Source: Proteus sp. FME41
GTDB lineage: Bacteria > Pseudomonadota > Gammaproteobacteria > Enterobacterales > Enterobacteriaceae
NCBI RefSeq assembly: GCF_014897315.1
Contig: NZ_JABUYL010000022.1
Location: 1-57,969 of the forward strand
Length of the DNA: 57,969 nucleotides
Direction of reading: 5' to 3'
How positions within the stretch are numbered: the stretch's first letter is position 1; each line of letters begins with the position of its first letter. Below, in pieces: positions 49,636-57,969 of the stretch. The notes under the pieces are model-generated. The model did no database searches and was not told the DNA's origin. It saw only the letters and a program-made list of their open reading frames with translations. A program made the position numbers and the translations under genes.

Positions 49636-50570
49636 TTCTGCTCCTCCTTATTCACGGATGTTTCCGTTTTAGAAGATGCTTCCATCTCTTTAAGTGCTTC
49701 TTCTTCATCTTCTTCAGTCGTACGGTTTGGACCGACGCCTAAATAGTGGAACATCGCACCAGCAAAAGTGGCAGCAAAACCAACCGCAGCCAATGGTTTC
49801 CAGATACCTTTCCAGAATTTAACGGTTGGGCTAATTTCTGGGTTTTCAGGTAAACCGTGGTACAGATTAGGTTTATCCGCATGATGAAGAACATACATTA
49901 CGTGTGTTCCGCCCACACCTTGTGGGTCGTAAAGACCTGCGTTGTCATAACCACGAGTTTGCAGTTCTGAAACACGCTCATCCGCAAGATTGATCATGGC
50001 TTCTTTCGAACCAAAATGAATCGCGCCTGTAGGACAGGTTTTCACACATGCAGGCTCTTGACCCACTTCAACACGATCAACACATAACGTACATTTGTAA
50101 GCACGGTTATCTTCTTCATTAATGCGAGGTACGTCAAAAGGACAACCCGCAATACAATAACCACAACCAATACAATGTTCTGATTGGAAATCAACAATAC
50201 CATTAGCGTATTGAATGATGGCACCTTCAGCCGGGCAGGCTTTTAAACAGCCCGGATCAGCGCAGTGCATACAACCATCTTTACGAATTAACCATTCCAG
50301 TTTGCCGTTCTCTTCAACTTCAGAGAAACGCATCACTGTCCATGATTTCGCCGTTAAATCCATTGGGTTATCGTAAACACCGACGTTAGTCCCAATTTTA
50401 TCGCGAATATCGTTCCATTCAGAACACGCAACCTGACAGGCTTTACAGCCGATACAGGTTGTCACGTCGATAAGTTTTGCTACTTCTTCCTTGTAATCCC
50501 GCACACGAGGTGCGGGAGTAAGGGAATTGGTAGCAGAGCGACGAATAATGTCTTGAGATTGCAGTGACAT
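49632..50570 (-). CDS. fdoH: Formate dehydrogenase iron-sulfur subunit (beta)
   Basis: The 312-residue subunit carries four [4Fe-4S] clusters. The four cysteine groups are [35 protein letters not shown] and CTLCVDRV...CVKTC (about residues 39-185). A single C-terminal transmembrane helix (about 255-275) holds it to the membrane. The acidic C-terminal tail is a little longer than in E. coli FdoH (300). AAGGAG precedes the start. It links the catalytic alpha subunit with the cytochrome. Confidence 0.94.
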   Translation of the reverse strand: MSLQSQDIIRRSATNSLTPAPRVRDYKEEVAKLIDVTTCIGCKACQVACSEWNDIRDKIGTNVGVYDNPMDLTAKSWTVMRFSEVEENGKLEWLIRKDGCMHCADPGCLKACPAEGAIIQYANGIVDFQSEHCIGCGYCIAGCPFDVPRINEEDNRAYKCTLCVDRVEVGQEPACVKTCPTGAIHFGSKEAMINLADERVSELQTRGYDNAGLYDPQGVGGTHVMYVLHHADKPNLYHGLPENPEISPTVKFWKGIWKPLAAVGFAATFAGAMFHYLGVGPNRTTEEDEEEALKEMEASSKTETSVNKEEQK

Positions 50571-50581
50571 AATTTATCTCC

Positions 50582-53500
50582 TTACACCTTTTCCACATTA
50601 ACAAGGAACGCTTTAAACTCAGGCGTTTGTGTATTTGCATCACCGACGAATGGCGTTAACGTATTGGCAATAAAGCCTTTAACAGCAACACCTTCAAAGC
50701 CCCAGTGAATAGGAATACCAATGGTATCCACATTACGACCGTCAACGTGTAGTGTTCTAATACGTTTAGTCACCACGGCTTTGGCTTTGATATAACCGCG
50801 TTTCGAGCTGACTTTAACGGTATCACCTTGAACAATGCCTTTTTCTGCGGCTAAACGCTCACCAATTTCAATAAATTGTTGTGGCTGAATAATCGCATTT
50901 AAGCGCGCATGTTTCGTCCAGAAGTGGAAGTGTTCTGTCAGACGATAAGTTGTACCGACATAGGGGAAGTCTTCTGCCTTACCCATCTCTTTCCAGTCAT
51001 CTTTAAAGATACGTGCCGCTGGGTTTGAAACGACATTCGGGTGTAATGGATTAGTCCCTAATGGTGTTTCAATCGGTTCATAGTGTTCAGGGAATGGACC
51101 TTCTGCCATTTTATCGATAGCAAATAAACGTCCCATACCTTCCGGCTGCATAATAAATGGACCGACATCTGAACCGGGTGCCGCATTGCTATAGTCAGGT
51201 ACATCAATGCCTGTCCATTTGCTGCCATCCCATTCGATTAATGTACGTTTAGGATCCCACGGTTTACCCTGAGGGTCTGCCGATGCGCGGTTATAAATAA
51301 TGCGACGGTTAAGAGGCCATGCCCATGCCCAACCTAATGTGTTACCCAATCCTGATGGATCCGAGTTATCACGGTTAGCCATTTGGTTGCCTTTCTCTGT
51401 CCAGCTACCTGCAAAGATCCAACAGCCACTTGCTGTTGTACCGTCGTCACGTAATTGAGCAAACGAGCTAAGCAGTTGACCTTTTTTCAGAATGATATTG
51501 CCATCAGCGTCTTTTAAATCGACTAAGGCTTTACCATTACTTTCTTGTGCCACTTCTGATGAGGTTGGATTATCAGGATCGAAGTAATCCCAAGTCATAC
51601 TCAACAGTTGTTCAGGCATTGCACCGCCTTCCTCTTTATAGAGTTGGCGTAAACGATGGAAAATACCTGATAGAATTTCAGCATCAGGAATAGCAACACC
51701 TGGGGCATCACCCCCTTTCCAGTGCCACTGTAGCCAGCGACCAGAGTTAACGATAGAGCCGTCTTCTTCTGCGAAACAGGTTGTTGGCAGACGGAAGACT
51801 TCAGTTTGAATATCTTCTGTCTTAACGTCGTTCTCTTCACCATGATTCTGCCAGAAACATGCAGTTTCTGTGTTTAGCGGATCCATGGTGATAAGGAATT
51901 TCAGTTTTGATAATGAGCGGATCACTTTGTTCTTGTTCGGGAACGAGGCAACAGGGTTAAAGCCTTGGCAGATATAGCCATTAACTTCGCCTTTATCCAT
52001 CATCTCGAAATATTGCAGAACATCGTAAGGTTTGTCCCACTTAGGTAACAGTGAGAAGCCCCAATCATTATCACGTTGGGCATTATCCCCATAAAAAGTC
52101 TTCATCATACTGACAAAGAATTTAGGATAATTACCCCAGTAGTTTACTTGTCCCGGTACCGTCGCTTTTGGCGTATTTGCCGCTAAGTAGGTTTCTAATG
52201 ACGTCTGTTTTTCAGAAGGCAGCGTCATATAGCCTGGTAAGCTTTGCGATAACAGACCGAGATCAGTTAAGCCTTGAATATTAGAGTGACCACGTAGTGC
52301 GTTAACACCGCCACCTGCCATGCCCATATTACCTAACAGTAATTGGATCATTGCCATGGTACGAATGTTTTGAGCACCAACGGTGTGCTGAGTCCAGCCT
52401 AATGCATACAGGAAAGAGGCTGTTTTATCTTTCGCTGCGGTTTCAGCTATATATTCACAAACTTTTAAGAAATCATCTTTTGGTGTACCACAAATCTGAG
52501 CGACAACATCAGGCGTATAACGACTAACGTGTTGTTTTAACAGATTCCAGACACAACGAGGATGTTGTAATGTGGTATCGCGTTTTGCGAAACCATTTTC
52601 ATCCATCTCGTAGTTCCAAGTGGTTTTATCGTATTGACGTTTTTCAGCATCGTATCCACTGAATAAACCATCATCAAAATGATAGTCTTCACGGACAATC
52701 AAGCTAGCATTGGTATAAGCCTCAACGTATTCTTTTTGATATTGTTTGTTTTCAAGCAGATATAAGATAACACCTGATAAAAATGTAATATCAGTACCAG
52801 AACGAATAGGCGTATAGAAATCCGCAACAGCCGCAGTACGGGTGAAGCGAGGATCAATAACAATGAGCTTGGCGTTATTATGGATTTTAGCTTCCATCGC
52901 CCAGCGGAATCCCACAGGATGTGCTTCTGCCGCATTACCGCCCATAACGACGATAAGATTGGCATTTTTCATATCAACCCAGTGGTTGGTCATCGCACCG
53001 CGACCAAATGTTGGAGCAAGACTTGCTACCGTTGGTCCGTGTCAGACACGCGCTTGGTTATCGACAGCAAGCATCCCAAGAGCTCGGGTGAACTTCTGAG
53101 TTAAAAACCCAGTTTCGTTACTTGCTGCTGAGGCGCAAAGCATACCCGTTGTTAACCAACGGTTGACTTCTACACCTTCTTTATTAAGTTTCTGGAAGTT
53201 GGCATCGCGGTCTTTTTTGATTAAGCGCGCAATTCTTTCAAACGTTTCTTCCCATGAAAGTTTTACCCATTTATCCGAGCCGGGTGCACGGTATTCAGGG
53301 TGTTTTAAACGACCTTCACTGTGGATGAAATCCACAAGGCCAGCACCTTTAGGGCATAAAGCACCGCGGTTTACTGGATGGTCTGAATCACCTTCAATAT
53401 GGAATATCGTTTCTTTTGCGTTTTTTGCGCCATCGCCCAGACTATACATTAATAGTCCACAACCGACAGAACAGTACGTACAGGTATTGCGGGTTTCGCG

Positions 53501-53629
53501 GGCTCTCAGTAATTTATACTGACGTGAACCGGCTAACGCAACGGCTGGTGCAAAACCTAATGCCGCCGCCGTAGTACCTGCCATACCGCCAGCACAGATC
53601 TTAAAGAACTGTCTTCTGCTGACCTGCAT
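50582..53629 (-). CDS. fdoG: Respiratory formate dehydrogenase selenoprotein (alpha subunit)
   Basis: The catalytic subunit oxidises formate at a molybdenum bis-MGD centre in the periplasm. It is read through an in-frame TGA at 53042-53044 as selenocysteine, residue 196, in the context DNQARV-Sec-HGPTVA, exactly as in E. coli. The full product is 1015 residues. The N terminus is a Tat signal (SRRQFFKICAGGMAG), followed by the CTYCSVGCG cluster motif. The start at 53629 (MQVSRRQFF) has AGGAGA 7 bp upstream and puts Sec at residue 196; a longer start at 53647 would not. Without Sec decoding the gene looks like two reading frames (53629-53045 and 52993-50582). Confidence 0.96.
53002..53044 (-). 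promoter_or_regulatory. SECIS element in fdoG
   Basis: Just after the TGA, the mRNA folds into an outer ACCAA/TTGGT pairing and an apical hairpin GGTAGCA-AGTCT-TGCTCC with a bulged U on its 5' side, the features SelB recognises. The spacing between the UGA and the apical loop is as in E. coli fdnG and fdhF. Confidence 0.8.
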
Positions 53630-53705
53630 GGGGTCTCTCCTCATCATACATTGCTTTTACTGACTCTGATTTTCTTCACGAAAATGAGCTGATTGTTTTT
53701 TTATT

Positions 53706-53742
53706 CCTATTATCCTTAATAGGATCAGGTTCATTGCCTGAT
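53706..53742 (+). repeat. Two adjacent inverted repeats in the fdoG-fdhD control region
   Basis: CCTATTA-TCCT-TAATAGG (53706-53723) is followed directly by ATCAGG-TTCATTG-CCTGAT (53724-53742). They lie 65 bp before fdhD and about 80 bp before the fdoG start, in the divergent promoter region. Regulator sites or mRNA hairpins are both possible. Confidence 0.5.
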
Positions 53743-53806
53743 AGGTAGTGTAAAATCGTTTTACCCGTATTGTTATTATGTATTAATAAATTTAGGAATT
53801 CATCTT

Positions 53807-54646
53807 ATGGATGAAACAAAATCGACAAAATTGTTAACTAAACGTGTAATCATTGGCGTGGATCAAACAATTGTGCAACACAAAGGATCGCTTAACAGAC
53901 AAGAAGACGATTATATTGCACTCGAAGTTCCTGTTGCATTAGTGTACAACGGAATTTCTCACGTTGTTATGATGGCAAGCCCTAAAAATTTAGAGTTGTT
54001 CGCTGTCGGATTTTCTTTATCCGAAGGCATTATAGAATCTTCCAATGAAATTCGCAGTATCGAAATTATTGAAAGTTGTAACGGCGGTATTGAAGTTCAG
54101 GTTGAATTATCAAGCCGACGTTTTATGGGATTAAAAGAGCGACGCCGTAATATGACGGGGCGTACAGGTTGTGGGATTTGTGGAACAGAGCAACTTGAGG
54201 AAATTTTTCGTCCTATTACGCCATTACCTTTTACACAAACATTTTCACTTTCTAACCTTGATAGTGCCTTAGAGCAGATGACAACGGTACAGGAAATTGG
54301 TGAGTTAACAGGTTGTACGCATGCAGCTGTTTGGCTCTCGCCAGAAGGTGAAATGCAAGGAGGATGCGAAGATGTGGGTCGTCATGTGGCACTTGATAAG
54401 CTTTTAGGGCTGAAAGCTCAAGAAAAGTGGAGTGAAGGTGCAGTATTAGTTTCTAGTCGTGCAAGTTATGAAATGGTACAAAAAGCCGCAATGTGTGGTG
54501 CTGAAATTTTATTTGCGGTTTCTGCTGCAACCTCTTTGGCCGTTGAAGTGGCTAATAAATATAATGTCACGCTGGTGGGTTTTTGTCGTCGAGGAAGAGC
54601 AACGGTGTTTACTCATCCACAACGACTAACAGACTCATTAACATGA
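53807..54646 (+). CDS. fdhD: Formate dehydrogenase sulfurtransferase FdhD
   Basis: FdhD passes sulfur from IscS to the molybdenum cofactor so that formate dehydrogenases become active. The 279-residue protein has the mobile cysteine loop GCGICG (Cys122 and Cys125), the Arg-rich stretch before it and [19 protein letters not shown] near residue 225. E. coli FdhD is 277 residues. It is divergent from fdoG, as in E. coli, and is followed by a strong bidirectional hairpin. Confidence 0.94.
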   Translation: MDETKSTKLLTKRVIIGVDQTIVQHKGSLNRQEDDYIALEVPVALVYNGISHVVMMASPKNLELFAVGFSLSEGIIESSNEIRSIEIIESCNGGIEVQVELSSRRFMGLKERRRNMTGRTGCGICGTEQLEEIFRPITPLPFTQTFSLSNLDSALEQMTTVQEIGELTGCTHAAVWLSPEGEMQGGCEDVGRHVALDKLLGLKAQEKWSEGAVLVSSRASYEMVQKAAMCGAEILFAVSAATSLAVEVANKYNVTLVGFCRRGRATVFTHPQRLTDSLT

Positions 54647-54655
54647 AAAATCGTA

Positions 54656-54704
54656 AAATAGGCGTAATGCTTGATATCATCACATTACCCTATTTGATTT
54701 TTTT
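54656..54704. terminator. Terminator after fdhD
   Basis: AAATAGG and GTAATG (54656-54669, one bulged C) pair with CATTAC and CCTATTT (54683-54695), followed by GATTTTTTTG. The loop holds a second small palindrome TGATATCA. It lies 9 bp past the fdhD stop and before the convergent ATP-grasp gene. Confidence 0.8.
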
Positions 54705-54711
54705 GTATGAT

Positions 54712-55575
54712 TCATGACCACAATTTACCTAATTTGTAATCCCATTCTTGTGGCTTGATGGGAATGCGCCCTGCATTGGGAGTAAACGTCATTTCGCTAA
54801 ATATAAGCTTATTTTCAGACAGTAAAAAATCAACACGACAATAATTAAAGTTACCTGCCATTTTTGTGGCGAGTTGTAACATGTTTTTAAATTGCGTTGG
54901 TTTCTCAACAGGTTCGGGAGTATTTGGATCTTCTAATGTAAAGGGTTGTAACTGCCAGTTTGCATCATACACATTAATGTATTCATGGCCTTTTGTATCT
55001 GAGATATCAATTTCTGCATAACGAGGTTGTCCATTGAAGCAATGAAGTCGACAGGTTGTTGGTATCATTGGGCTTTGTGTATCAAATAAATCAATATATT
55101 CTTCACAAAGAATTTGCGCTTTAATATTTTTGTAATGCCATTCACGTGTGACAGGATAGAGATTACGTTTTAAATGAAAACTGAGCTTTTTCTTGGCTTT
55201 TTCTAAATCAAATGTGGATTTATCAAGGCAGATTATCGTGCTTCCACTGTCATGATTACATTTAAGGACAAAGCGTGCAGGAAGTTGTGCGATATCTATT
55301 TCATCAGGATGAGAATAGGTTTTAATGATAGGAACAAGATATTGAGATCCAATTTTTTCTATTACATAGTCTCTGACTTTAATCTTATCCGCTAAGCGCG
55401 TATAAATAGGATTTCTATCAAATAGCATTCGTGCATTAATTTTTTCATTCAGTGATGACGGTATTTTAAAGTTAGGTTTGTAACCTAGTTTACGAATAAA
55501 TTTATTTTTTAAATAAAGGCTGTCAGGTAATGCGATAGTTCGAAATTGTTTGAAGTAATATTCTATGATTTTCAT
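54712..55575 (-). CDS. TupA-like ATP-grasp protein
   Basis: The 287-residue protein shows the ATPgrasp_TupA pattern: KVRDYVIEKIG near residue 67, the nucleotide-binding LPARFVLKCNHDSGSTIICL (about 98-117), ILCEEYIDL, and VDFLLSENKLIFSEMTFTPNAGR near the C terminus. Members make amide bonds or add amino acids to surface polymers in Gram-positive teichuronopeptide and in capsule or LPS clusters of Gram-negative bacteria. No glycosyltransferase genes are adjacent, so it is an orphan here. Its exact substrate is unknown. The 245-bp upstream gap (55576-55820) is extremely AT-rich. Confidence 0.78.
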   Translation of the reverse strand: MKIIEYYFKQFRTIALPDSLYLKNKFIRKLGYKPNFKIPSSLNEKINARMLFDRNPIYTRLADKIKVRDYVIEKIGSQYLVPIIKTYSHPDEIDIAQLPARFVLKCNHDSGSTIICLDKSTFDLEKAKKKLSFHLKRNLYPVTREWHYKNIKAQILCEEYIDLFDTQSPMIPTTCRLHCFNGQPRYAEIDISDTKGHEYINVYDANWQLQPFTLEDPNTPEPVEKPTQFKNMLQLATKMAGNFNYCRVDFLLSENKLIFSEMTFTPNAGRIPIKPQEWDYKLGKLWS

Positions 55576-55820
55576 AAGTTAATAGTTGTTTTAAATAGAT
55601 GCGTGAAATAACAATTAACCTTTATTTGAATTAAAGCTCTTTATTAAGAATGATTAATTTGAATAGAAGTTAAAGAATTAATATACATTATTAATGTATT
55701 ATTTATAAAAACTGAAAATGTATTAACGTAAATTAATACTTATAGAAATCATTTTAAAAGAAGAAATAAATATCGACATTAAGAGAGTCTTAATGAAATT
55801 GAATATTGGTTAAGAATATA

Positions 55821-56357
55821 TTAATTAGATGTCCATTTAGTGATATGAATAGGCCTATCCCAGTTATGGTAGCGTAATCCTTTACCCGTTCTATTACCAT
55901 GCGCATCTAATATTTCATAATACTCTTCAACAATTTGGCTACGACCACGTTGCCATTCATTGGTCGTTGCAAATGGATCAATTAAATAAATATCACCAAC
56001 AACAGTATATAACTCACCTAAATAACGAATCTTCTTGGTACTGTTATTTGAATAGTGAGAAAACATGATTTGGTAAGTTTTATAGTGTTCTGACTGACCA
56101 TAAGGGCCGTATTTCATTGCGATAAAGCGAATACCTTGAGGATCAGTATGACTTGCGCCTCCCGGAACGGGCATATCTGGCGTGATATTAAAAAGAGTAT
56201 ATCGAGAGCTTGCGGTGGGTTGTCTTAATGCTTGCCGATAGTTTTGTGTATCTACTCCTGACGCTGTCCATGTTCTGTCCACTAGGCCATTTCCTGCAAA
56301 ACAGGGAAAAGATAATCCGAATAAGGGAAGAAGAATAAATAGGGACTTAGCAGACAT
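55821..56357 (-). CDS. Secreted hypothetical protein
   Basis: I do not recognise this 178-residue protein. It has a clear signal peptide (MSAKSLFILLPLFGLSFPCFA) and a mature part without cysteine, rich in Tyr, Thr and Arg. Motif-like stretches are VDRTWTASGVDTQNYRQ, NITPDMPVPGG and YHNWDRPIHITKW. The start at 56357 is preferred because AAAGGAG lies at the correct distance; the longer reading from a GTG at 56363 would leave no spacing. It is a single gene with its own promoter region, convergent with nothing close by and divergent from the nitrilase gene. A periplasmic or outer-surface role is inferred from the signal peptide only. Confidence 0.7.
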   Translation of the reverse strand: MSAKSLFILLPLFGLSFPCFAGNGLVDRTWTASGVDTQNYRQALRQPTASSRYTLFNITPDMPVPGGASHTDPQGIRFIAMKYGPYGQSEHYKTYQIMFSHYSNNSTKKIRYLGELYTVVGDIYLIDPFATTNEWQRGRSQIVEEYYEILDAHGNRTGKGLRYHNWDRPIHITKWTSN

Positions 56358-56557
56358 AAACACTCCTTTATTGCCATTATGATGCCAGAAAATAAGGTTT
56401 CTATTCCGTGAAACAGAGGTGAAGAACCCTGTTATTTCTTGCTGTTATCTCAATGTATTCCAAAATGTTATTGAAAATAGAAAATAAGTGATTGTATTTT
56501 AATTAAAAAATACGTTTTTATCTTAAGAGAAAACAAGGTTTAACCGATAGAGAGCAT

Positions 56558-57526
56558 ATGAATACAGACAAGACATTGCGCGTTGCTACTGTGCAGTTTC
56601 AGCATAAAGCGAGCGACAAAACCTATAATTTAGCAAAAATTCATCAATTTATTGATAACGCTGTTAGTGAAGGTGTAAACGTATTGGTCTTTCCTGAAAT
56701 GTGTATTACAGGATATTGGCATGTACCTCAATTACCTGAGCAAGCGGTGTATGCATTAAGTGAATCCATTTCTGACAGTGACTCTTTAGCGTTGATAAGA
56801 CAAAAAGCGATAACACACCATATGGTGATAGGGGTTGGGCTGATTGAACGCGCTGAAGATAACACGCTTTATAATACGTGGGTTGTTTGTATGCCTGATG
56901 GCTTATTGCATAAACACCGTAAATTACATGCCTTTGAACACCCGATCATCAAAAGCGGTGAACAATACACCGTATTTGATACGCCTTGGGGCGTTAAAAT
57001 GGGGGTATTAATTTGTTGGGATAATAACCTCGTTGAAAATGCACGAGCTAATGCATTATTAGGGGCTGATATTTTATTGGCACCTCATCAAACGGGAGGC
57101 ACTCATTCACGTAGTCCATACAGTATGAAACCTATTCCTATGGGGCTTTGGAAAAATAGGCATCAAGATCCGCAAGCATTACAAGATGCTTTTCAAGGTG
57201 AACATGGACGAGGCTGGTTAATGCGTTGGTTACCCGCAAGAGCACATGATAATGGACTGTTTGTGCTTTTTAGTAATGGTGTCGGGCGAGATGAAGAAGA
57301 AGTTCGTACAGGTAATGCCATGATAATTGACCCTTACGGGCGAGTAGTAAAAGAAAGCAAAGCGATTGATGATGATATGGTGATTGCTGATATAGACCTT
57401 ACCTTATTAGAAAATTCGACAGGAAGACGCTGGCTAACAGGGCGAAGGCCTGAGCTTTATTCGATTTTGACAACGAAATTAGGTAATGAGCAAGATCCTA
57501 TTTCAGTTCGATTTGGTAAAGAATAA
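56558..57526 (+). CDS. Nitrilase-family carbon-nitrogen hydrolase
   Basis: The 322-residue cytoplasmic enzyme has the Glu-Lys-Cys triad of the superfamily: Glu47 in VFPEMCITGY, the lysine in LLHKHRKLH (about residue 130) and Cys153 in VLICWDNN. The C-terminal part AMIIDPYGRVVKESKAIDDDMVIADIDL is the usual beta layer. Such enzymes split amides or nitriles, for example N-carbamoylputrescine or omega-amides. The substrate is not clear from sequence. It lies beside a LysR-type regulator gene 175 bp downstream on the same strand, which may or may not control it. Confidence 0.85.
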   Translation: MNTDKTLRVATVQFQHKASDKTYNLAKIHQFIDNAVSEGVNVLVFPEMCITGYWHVPQLPEQAVYALSESISDSDSLALIRQKAITHHMVIGVGLIERAEDNTLYNTWVVCMPDGLLHKHRKLHAFEHPIIKSGEQYTVFDTPWGVKMGVLICWDNNLVENARANALLGADILLAPHQTGGTHSRSPYSMKPIPMGLWKNRHQDPQALQDAFQGEHGRGWLMRWLPARAHDNGLFVLFSNGVGRDEEEVRTGNAMIIDPYGRVVKESKAIDDDMVIADIDLTLLENSTGRRWLTGRRPELYSILTTKLGNEQDPISVRFGKE

Positions 57527-57534
57527 TGCAATAA

Positions 57535-57568
57535 AAAAACAGCTTCTCTTTGTTAGCTGTTTTTGTTT
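57535..57568 (+). terminator. Terminator after the nitrilase gene
   Basis: AAAAACAGCT (57535-57544) pairs with AGCTGTTTTT (57555-57564) around a 10-nt loop and continues into GTTTTA. It lies just past the stop codon, so the following LysR gene has its own promoter. Confidence 0.8.
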
Positions 57569-57700
57569 TATTCAAAGAATAGTCTCAAATAAGAGGTGAA
57601 CGTTTTATTTATCAGTCTGTTGGTATTGGTTATTAATTTTATTTATTTATTCTATGTTAGAATAATAAAAGGAAAAATAATGTAGGATTAATGATTAATC

Positions 57701-57969
57701 ATGGACACACGTTTATTAAATGCATTTATTGTATTAGCGGAAACAGAGCATTTTGGTGAAGCTTCATCGCGGCTTTGTATTAGCCAACCTGCACTGACTA
57801 AACAGATAAAAACATTAGAAAATCATTTGGGAATTACGCTCTTTCAACGTGGGCGTCATGGCGCAAGATTAACACCCGAAGGGCAATATTTACTTAATCA
57901 ATCTCAGTCCGTCTTAAGAGAAGCCCGTATTTTAGAAAAACAAGCTCGTCAATTAAGAGAACCTCAAAA
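57701..57969 (+). CDS. LysR-type transcriptional regulator, 5' part
   Basis: The first 89 codons are present and the gene runs off the window. They encode the LysR winged helix-turn-helix: MDTRLLNAFIVLAETEHFGEA, then the recognition helix CISQPALTKQIKTLENHLG and LFQRGRHGARLTPEGQYLL. The effector domain is outside the window, so the target and ligand cannot be judged. Start at ATG 57701; the ribosome-binding site is weak (GGA about 13 bp upstream). Confidence 0.85.
   Translation, partial: MDTRLLNAFIVLAETEHFGEASSRLCISQPALTKQIKTLENHLGITLFQRGRHGARLTPEGQYLLNQSQSVLREARILEKQARQLREPQ

Noticed and set aside
52990-53050. fdoG looks like two adjacent genes or a pseudogene split by TGA
   Set aside because: The TGA lies at the known selenocysteine position (residue 196) and a SECIS hairpin follows; selA and selB are in the same array.

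Overview
The window is a chromosomal segment of a low-GC gammaproteobacterium of the order Enterobacterales. Proteins such as AtpD, AtpF, GlmS, MnmG and FdoG resemble their E. coli counterparts closely over full length. The gene order yieP-hsrA / rbsK / ravA-viaA / asnA / asnC-mioC / oriC / mnmG-rsmG / atpIBEFHAGDC / glmUS is the classic enterobacterial origin neighbourhood. The AT-rich base composition and overall flavour point to the Morganellaceae (Proteus-like). The species is an inference and was not tested.

Region 1 (1-8.8 kb). The first 90 bases hold a minus-strand ribosomal RNA P1 promoter firing out of the window. Then come yieP and hsrA, a lone ribokinase gene (rbsK) with an RbsR-type operator but no transporter or rbsR beside it, ravA-viaA, asnA, divergent asnC, and mioC with a DnaA box in its promoter.

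Region 2 (8.8-22.8 kb). A complete oriC of about 245 bp lies between mioC and mnmG, with DnaA boxes, three 13-mers and many GATC sites. It is followed by mnmG-rsmG, the nine-gene ATP synthase operon and glmU-glmS. The Tn7 attachment site after glmS is empty.

Region 3 (22.9-28.2 kb) is an accessory stretch of short transcription units: a DUF7000-like protein, a DUF411 metal-binding-like protein, a periplasmic OB-fold (BOF) protein, the acetate transporter SatP, a small rhomboid protease, N-acetylglucosamine kinase and a NADAR-family protein. A non-coding block at about 24.2-24.5 kb holds a probable minus-strand small RNA or leader with its own terminator, next to five perfect 8-bp tandem repeats.

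Region 4 (28.2-42.0 kb) is a cellulose production island. A 1.37 kb AT-rich leader without genes precedes a small cellulose-operon protein, bcsA, bcsB, bcsC, bcsD, a PAS-GGDEF diguanylate cyclase, a galU-type UDP-glucose pyrophosphorylase and the endoglucanase bcsZ. The cluster therefore carries the polymerase, export pore, crystallisation factor, substrate supply, activating second messenger and cellulase together. A hairpin covers the bcsA ribosome-binding region.

Region 5 (42.2-54.7 kb) is centred on molybdenum, selenium and formate. It has a tandem-Mop molbindin gene broken by an exact 7-bp duplication, an LTA-synthase-like sulfatase-fold membrane protein, then selB, selA, fdhE, fdoI, fdoH and fdoG on the minus strand, with fdhD divergent. 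fdoG carries an in-frame TGA (selenocysteine, residue 196) followed by a SECIS hairpin, so the window encodes a selenoenzyme together with two of the factors needed to make it.

Region 6 (54.7-58.0 kb) holds an orphan TupA-like ATP-grasp protein, an unrecognised secreted protein, a nitrilase-family amidase and the 5' end of a LysR-type regulator cut by the window edge. No tRNA, complete rRNA gene, CRISPR array, prophage or insertion sequence was seen.
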